Source: Hymenobacter translucens
Lineage (GTDB): Bacteria; Bacteroidota; Bacteroidia; Cytophagales; Hymenobacteraceae
Reading direction: 5' to 3'
Assembly: GCF_020685205.1 (NCBI RefSeq)
Contig: NZ_JAJERB010000003.1
Location: 310,001 to 374,000 of the forward strand
Length of the DNA stretch: 64,000 nucleotides
In this document: piece by piece, positions 60,830 to 64,000 of the stretch
Layout: every line of letters begins with the position of its first letter
Numbering within the stretch: the stretch's first letter is position 1
Position numbers and translations under genes: made by a program
Notes under the pieces: model-generated
What the model was told of the DNA's origin: nothing
The model's input: only the letters and a program-made list of their open reading frames with translations
The model's database searches: none

Positions 60830-61435
60830 TTACAGCGGCCCGCTGGCAAAGGTCAGTTCCACGGCCGACTTTCCACCGGGCAGCTTCTCGATCTTGTCAA
60901 CCGTCACGAAGCTGCGGATTTCACCTTCGTCGAAGGTTATTTCCTCCCGGAGCTCCTGGTTGCGGTATCTCGTTTTGGCGCGGCGCACAAGGCGGGCATT
61001 CAGGTACTTCACGCCTTTTTCCAGGTCGAGCGGAGCATCCACCCCGGGCAAGACCGAACGCATCAGCCCCACGGCATGGTGATGCCAGGCGGCCCGCTGG
61101 GAGGTTGGCTCCGTAAACCGGGCGGTTTCGAAGCGAAAGGTAAGCGCGTAGTACTCACAGCCCCAGTGGCGTAGCATGAGCTGATCCCCATTGGCAAGCG
61201 TTACTTTTTCGAGGGCAGTTTGCTTGTCGGGTAGCAGACGGAAGCCTGATTTCGGAAACACCTTTTTCCTCAGCACCGGCTTAGGAGTGGCCCGGGCGCA
61301 GACGAGGCTATCGGCCGGGCTGACCGTCTCCAGGGCAGCGCCAGCCTCATAAAGCCGGGGATGGCGGGAAGTCGTGGTAAAAGAAAACAGGGCCGTCAGG
61401 CAACACGCTGATAGTATTAGTATATCTTTTTGCAT
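60830..61435 (-). CDS. secreted protein of unknown function
   Basis: ATG 61435 (MQKDILILSACCLTALFSF) provides a signal peptide and 201 residues; 84 upstream codons are open but Arg/Gly-rich and implausible. The mature domain is charged and includes two cysteines (VCAR, GCEYY). The sequence GGKSAVELTFASGPL closes it. No family recognised. A small gap with AT-rich sequence separates it from the DUF4157 gene. Confidence 0.55.
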   Translation of the reverse strand: MQKDILILSACCLTALFSFTTTSRHPRLYEAGAALETVSPADSLVCARATPKPVLRKKVFPKSGFRLLPDKQTALEKVTLANGDQLMLRHWGCEYYALTFRFETARFTEPTSQRAAWHHHAVGLMRSVLPGVDAPLDLEKGVKYLNARLVRRAKTRYRNQELREEITFDEGEIRSFVTVDKIEKLPGGKSAVELTFASGPL

Positions 61436-61533
61436 CCGCTTACTGCTTGTTACCTGGATGGCCGCTCGGGATAAGGGTAAGGCACACCCAGATGGCAATA
61501 GATAAACTAATATATAGCGACCAGTATCGAAAA

Positions 61534-62253
61534 CTACCCCAGAGCCGCCAGTCCGGCAGCCGTCAGAGCCCCGACGAGCGTATTCACCGAATTGACGAAG
61601 TTGTTTGAGACAAGGTGCCGCCGTTCGAGGGTGGCGCCCAGCACCGAATCGGCCAGGTTGCCGGCCGTGCCGGCCACCAGCAGCCACCAGAAAGCCGGGC
61701 CCCAGCCGAAGCCCACGCAGTACGCTCCGGCCACCAGCGCGCTGCCCGCCACCCCGAGCGCCGTCCCTTCTAAACTTACTACCCCATTCTCACCCCGCAC
61801 GTCGGGCTTCCCGGTCAGCACGTTGAAAAAGCGGCGGCCGTAAACGTTGCCCAGCTCCGACGAAAGCGTATCCGCAGTGGCGGCCGCAAAGCTCCCGGCG
61901 ACCATCAGTCCGGCCAGCTGCACATACTCCGGGACCAAGCAGGCTAGCAGACTGGCCATTGCCGCTACCCCGGCGTTGGCCAGCACCTGACCGGCCGTGC
62001 GCTGCCCTTTATTGGCTTCTGCCAGCCCGAGCTGGCGCTTCTCCCTCACTTTCCAGGCCGAAGCCGCCGAGCCCAGGGCGAAAAACAACGCCAGCAAGCT
62101 TAGTCCGGTAAAGCCGTTGCCCAGGTAAATCAGCAGCCCCAGCCCTCCGCCGAGCCACATGCCGGCCCGGGTCAGCTTGCCGCTCCGCGCGCTGTACACC
62201 ATGCCGCTCGTGAGCAGCGCCACAACCAGGGCAAGGTGAATTGTGTCGGTCAT
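61534..62253 (-). CDS. DUF92 (TMEM19/VTE6-like) membrane protein
   Basis: A 239-residue protein with about six helices. GLAEANKGQRTAGQVLANAGVAA, SFAAATADTLSSELGNVYG and GNLADSVLGATLERR with the Asp pairs, plus NNFVNSVNTL at the end, are DUF92 signatures. Plant VTE6 and bacterial relatives phosphorylate prenyl alcohols (phytol or polyprenyl), so an isoprenoid-phosphate kinase activity is possible. Its substrate here is unknown. It lies between two secreted-protein genes on the same strand. Confidence 0.9.
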   Translation of the reverse strand: MTDTIHLALVVALLTSGMVYSARSGKLTRAGMWLGGGLGLLIYLGNGFTGLSLLALFFALGSAASAWKVREKRQLGLAEANKGQRTAGQVLANAGVAAMASLLACLVPEYVQLAGLMVAGSFAAATADTLSSELGNVYGRRFFNVLTGKPDVRGENGVVSLEGTALGVAGSALVAGAYCVGFGWGPAFWWLLVAGTAGNLADSVLGATLERRHLVSNNFVNSVNTLVGALTAAGLAALG

Positions 62254-62332
62254 CGTGAAGTAAAATGCTGCCGCTTGCCGCCTAATTACGCTAAGTCAAT
62301 GTGCTTACTTCCACTGCGAACTCCAATCACGC

Positions 62333-62998
62333 TTACAATACCACCCGCCGCAGCGTGGGCAGATTCCGCCATTTTTCCCGGGGCTGACCCGTTGCGTCGA
62401 AGGCCGAGAGGCTGGCTTTGTCGGCGTCCCGGCCTTCCCCGATCAGGATGGAAAACCGGCCTTCCCGGGTCTCGGCCACAAACTCACTGGCCTTAAACTC
62501 AGGTGTGCTTGCCGCCGCACCCGGCAGCTCGTCGGTCAGGTAGAAGCCCGGCGAAAGGTCGGCCACGGCTTCGATCTGCGTCGGCTCCCCAATGGGCCCG
62601 GTGGCTTCGGCCCGGAAACGCAGGCTGGTATAGTTCAGCCGCGTAACGGTAAGGCTGAACGACTCCCAGCCACGGACGCCGCTGTACGTAACCGGCTGGC
62701 CGGCGGGCAGCTCGGTTGGGAAGGCCACGGAATCCTCGCGGCTCAGCACCAGCCACCGGCCCCGCACCTTGTACTGACTGCCCCCGGCCATGTCCCGCAG
62801 CCCGGCCACGAAAGCCGGCGACAGATTCGTTGAATCGACGGCGGGTGCCCGCTCCACTGTAGCGGCCGAATCAGCGGCCGGTACGGACTCGGCAGAACCG
62901 GGGCTGGTTAAGGCTTGGTGCTCGGTTTTCTTCTCGGAGCAGGCCCCGAGCAGACCGGCGGCAAGAATCAGGGCGGTAATAGGGCGAAAATGGAGCAC
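62333..62998 (-). CDS. lipoprotein of unknown function
   Basis: GTG 62998 (then LHFRPITALILAAGLLGACSE) gives 221 residues with a lipobox, LLGAC. Starting at 63040 would place a basic stretch ahead of the signal. A Ser/Ala/Val-rich linker leads to a beta-rich domain (YKVRGRWLVLSREDSVAFPTEL ... PGFYLTDELPG). It has no cysteines after the lipid-anchor residue and no known motif. Confidence 0.6.
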   Translation of the reverse strand: MLHFRPITALILAAGLLGACSEKKTEHQALTSPGSAESVPAADSAATVERAPAVDSTNLSPAFVAGLRDMAGGSQYKVRGRWLVLSREDSVAFPTELPAGQPVTYSGVRGWESFSLTVTRLNYTSLRFRAEATGPIGEPTQIEAVADLSPGFYLTDELPGAAASTPEFKASEFVAETREGRFSILIGEGRDADKASLSAFDATGQPREKWRNLPTLRRVVL

Positions 62999-63079
62999 GG
63001 CGCGAACAAAGGGCCTGCGGGCAGGCGTGAGAGGCCGCAACTTACGCAGGCCGACGCGTTTTTTCCCTTTCCGCCAGCC

Positions 63080-63763
63080 TTACTGCCGGGCGCCGCACTC
63101 GGCGCAGAAGCGCTGATCGGCCTTCATGGTACCGCCGCAGTCGGTGCAGAACTTTTCCTTGCTCTGCTGCGCGGCAGCATTGGTGGTGCCACACTCGGGG
63201 CAGAACTTCTGGGTGGGGCTGAGCTTGGCGCTGCAGCCCGTGCACTGCACAATGCCGGTGCGGTTCAGAAAGTCCAGGCTCTTGGTGTAGTCCTGAGTGC
63301 GGGTCTTCTCGCGAATCTGCTCACTTGTGGCCAGGGCCTGCTGGGCGGCCAGCTCCTCGTGCTCATCGGGGGCGCAGGTTTCGCAGAGGCCGGCGCGGTG
63401 GTTCCAGCATACGTCGGGGCATACCCAGCCGCCGCAGCGGGTGCACTGCTTGAAGTGCTGCTTGCCTTCCAGCACCGCCTTTTCCAGCGCTTCATCGTGG
63501 GCTTTGCCGCCAATGGCCCGCTGCATCTGGTAGGCGGCGTTGCCGGCCTCATGGAAAAAACCACCGAACAGGCTGCCCGCGGCATTAAGCACGCTGCCGG
63601 CAATACCGATGGCGCTCGGCTGAAACCGTGACATGTGCCCGTTGCGGCATTTGTCGCAGTAAAACTTGAACTGGAAGCCTTTGTCGGTGGACAAGTCATC
63701 GTGGTTGGCGACGAACTGAATCAGGTTGCTCACGGCGTAGCTGCTAATGTGGTGGATAGGCAA
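63080..63763 (-). CDS. zinc-ribbon protein
   Basis: From TTG 63763 the protein has 227 residues; a GTG at 63733 is an alternative. FKFYCDKCRNG is the first CxxC. A hydrophobic, Gly-rich stretch (IGIAGSVLNAAGSLFGGFF) follows, then clusters CTRCGGWVCPDVCWNH and CETCAPDEH, and finally three zinc ribbons: CTGCSAKL ... CPEC, CTDCGG ... CAECG. Proteins like this with a membrane-inserting Gly segment occur in YdjP/SPFH-linked groups, but I cannot assign a function. Confidence 0.7.
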   Translation of the reverse strand: MPIHHISSYAVSNLIQFVANHDDLSTDKGFQFKFYCDKCRNGHMSRFQPSAIGIAGSVLNAAGSLFGGFFHEAGNAAYQMQRAIGGKAHDEALEKAVLEGKQHFKQCTRCGGWVCPDVCWNHRAGLCETCAPDEHEELAAQQALATSEQIREKTRTQDYTKSLDFLNRTGIVQCTGCSAKLSPTQKFCPECGTTNAAAQQSKEKFCTDCGGTMKADQRFCAECGARQ

Positions 63764-64000
63764 ACTTAGCCGATTATCTACGTCATTTAAAAGCCAGAAA
63801 TTGACGATTGAACTTTAACAAGACATGACCCGAACAGGGTATAACTTTATCTATAACAATCACATATGCATGTGAGTAACTGCTCGGCTTCCGCCCCCGG
63901 GTAAAAAACCAGACGGACTTTACACGCAAGCGTTAAACTTTCCGGGGCCCGTTCCATCCAACCGCACATACCCCGCCGCCCCAACCCGTTCCCTGCTTGG

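Noticed and set aside
1-64000. tRNA, rRNA, CRISPR, phage or intact transposase genes
   Set aside because: I looked for tRNA-like cloverleafs, spaced repeats and DDE/integrase motifs while reading and found none that I could support.

Overview
The window looks like a GC-rich chromosomal segment from a Bacteroidota bacterium of the Cytophagales, most likely Hymenobacter or a close relative. This is inferred from a type IX secretion (T9SS) C-terminal sorting domain, a carboxypeptidase-regulatory-like TonB-dependent receptor, TTTG-N18/19-TAnnTTTG style promoters, weak Shine-Dalgarno signals, DUF3817/DUF92/TSUP housekeeping families and many small secreted proteins known mainly from this group. 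I see no tRNA, rRNA, CRISPR array, phage module or intact transposase.

Layout. 1-4.4 kb: a CheB-CheR-PAS hybrid running off the left edge, divergent from a stand-alone CheB, then small proteins. 4.7-12.1 kb: DEDDh exonuclease, ABC exporter, secreted T9SS metalloprotease, secreted M48-like peptidase, PhzF isomerase. 12.1-15 kb: mutM, an S8 lipoprotein peptidase, and a displaced second copy of the mutM 3' end, suggesting that a 2-kb block sits between duplicated mutM tails. 14.8-20.8 kb, all on the minus strand: short-chain dehydrogenase, Lgt-like membrane protein lacking canonical active residues, two secreted proteins, a Tes/MJ0619-like radical SAM enzyme, and three small related membrane proteins. 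This is the best candidate for an uncharacterised (possibly membrane-lipid) system. 21-36 kb: acetyltransferase, SBF-like transporter, DUF3817, STAS protein, S1/P1 nuclease, M1 aminopeptidase, small membrane proteins, extradiol dioxygenase, MFS transporter, and a decayed molybdopterin oxidoreductase remnant.

36.5-45.7 kb: TonB-dependent siderophore receptor plus PepSY-domain protein (iron uptake), aminotransferase, TSUP permease, multidrug MFS exporter, ankyrin protein. 45.8-48.5 kb: replicative helicase DnaB split by a 342-residue LAGLIDADG intein in its P-loop. 48.6-55.8 kb: Mpl muropeptide ligase with a coupled alpha/beta hydrolase, lipoproteins including an M48 peptidase, a 35-residue coupled peptide, FAH-family hydrolase, M23 peptidase, BCP peroxiredoxin. 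55.9-59.4 kb: the two transketolase halves separated by a secreted VWA protein. 59.4-64 kb: an orphan DUF4157 (eCIS-core) protein with a nuclease-like C-terminus, DUF92 membrane protein, lipoprotein and zinc-ribbon protein.

The segment is mostly housekeeping and envelope functions in short operons separated by strong hairpin terminators. Several intergenic spaces carry inverted repeats of a REP-like family whose arms begin GTCATnCTGAGC or a variant.
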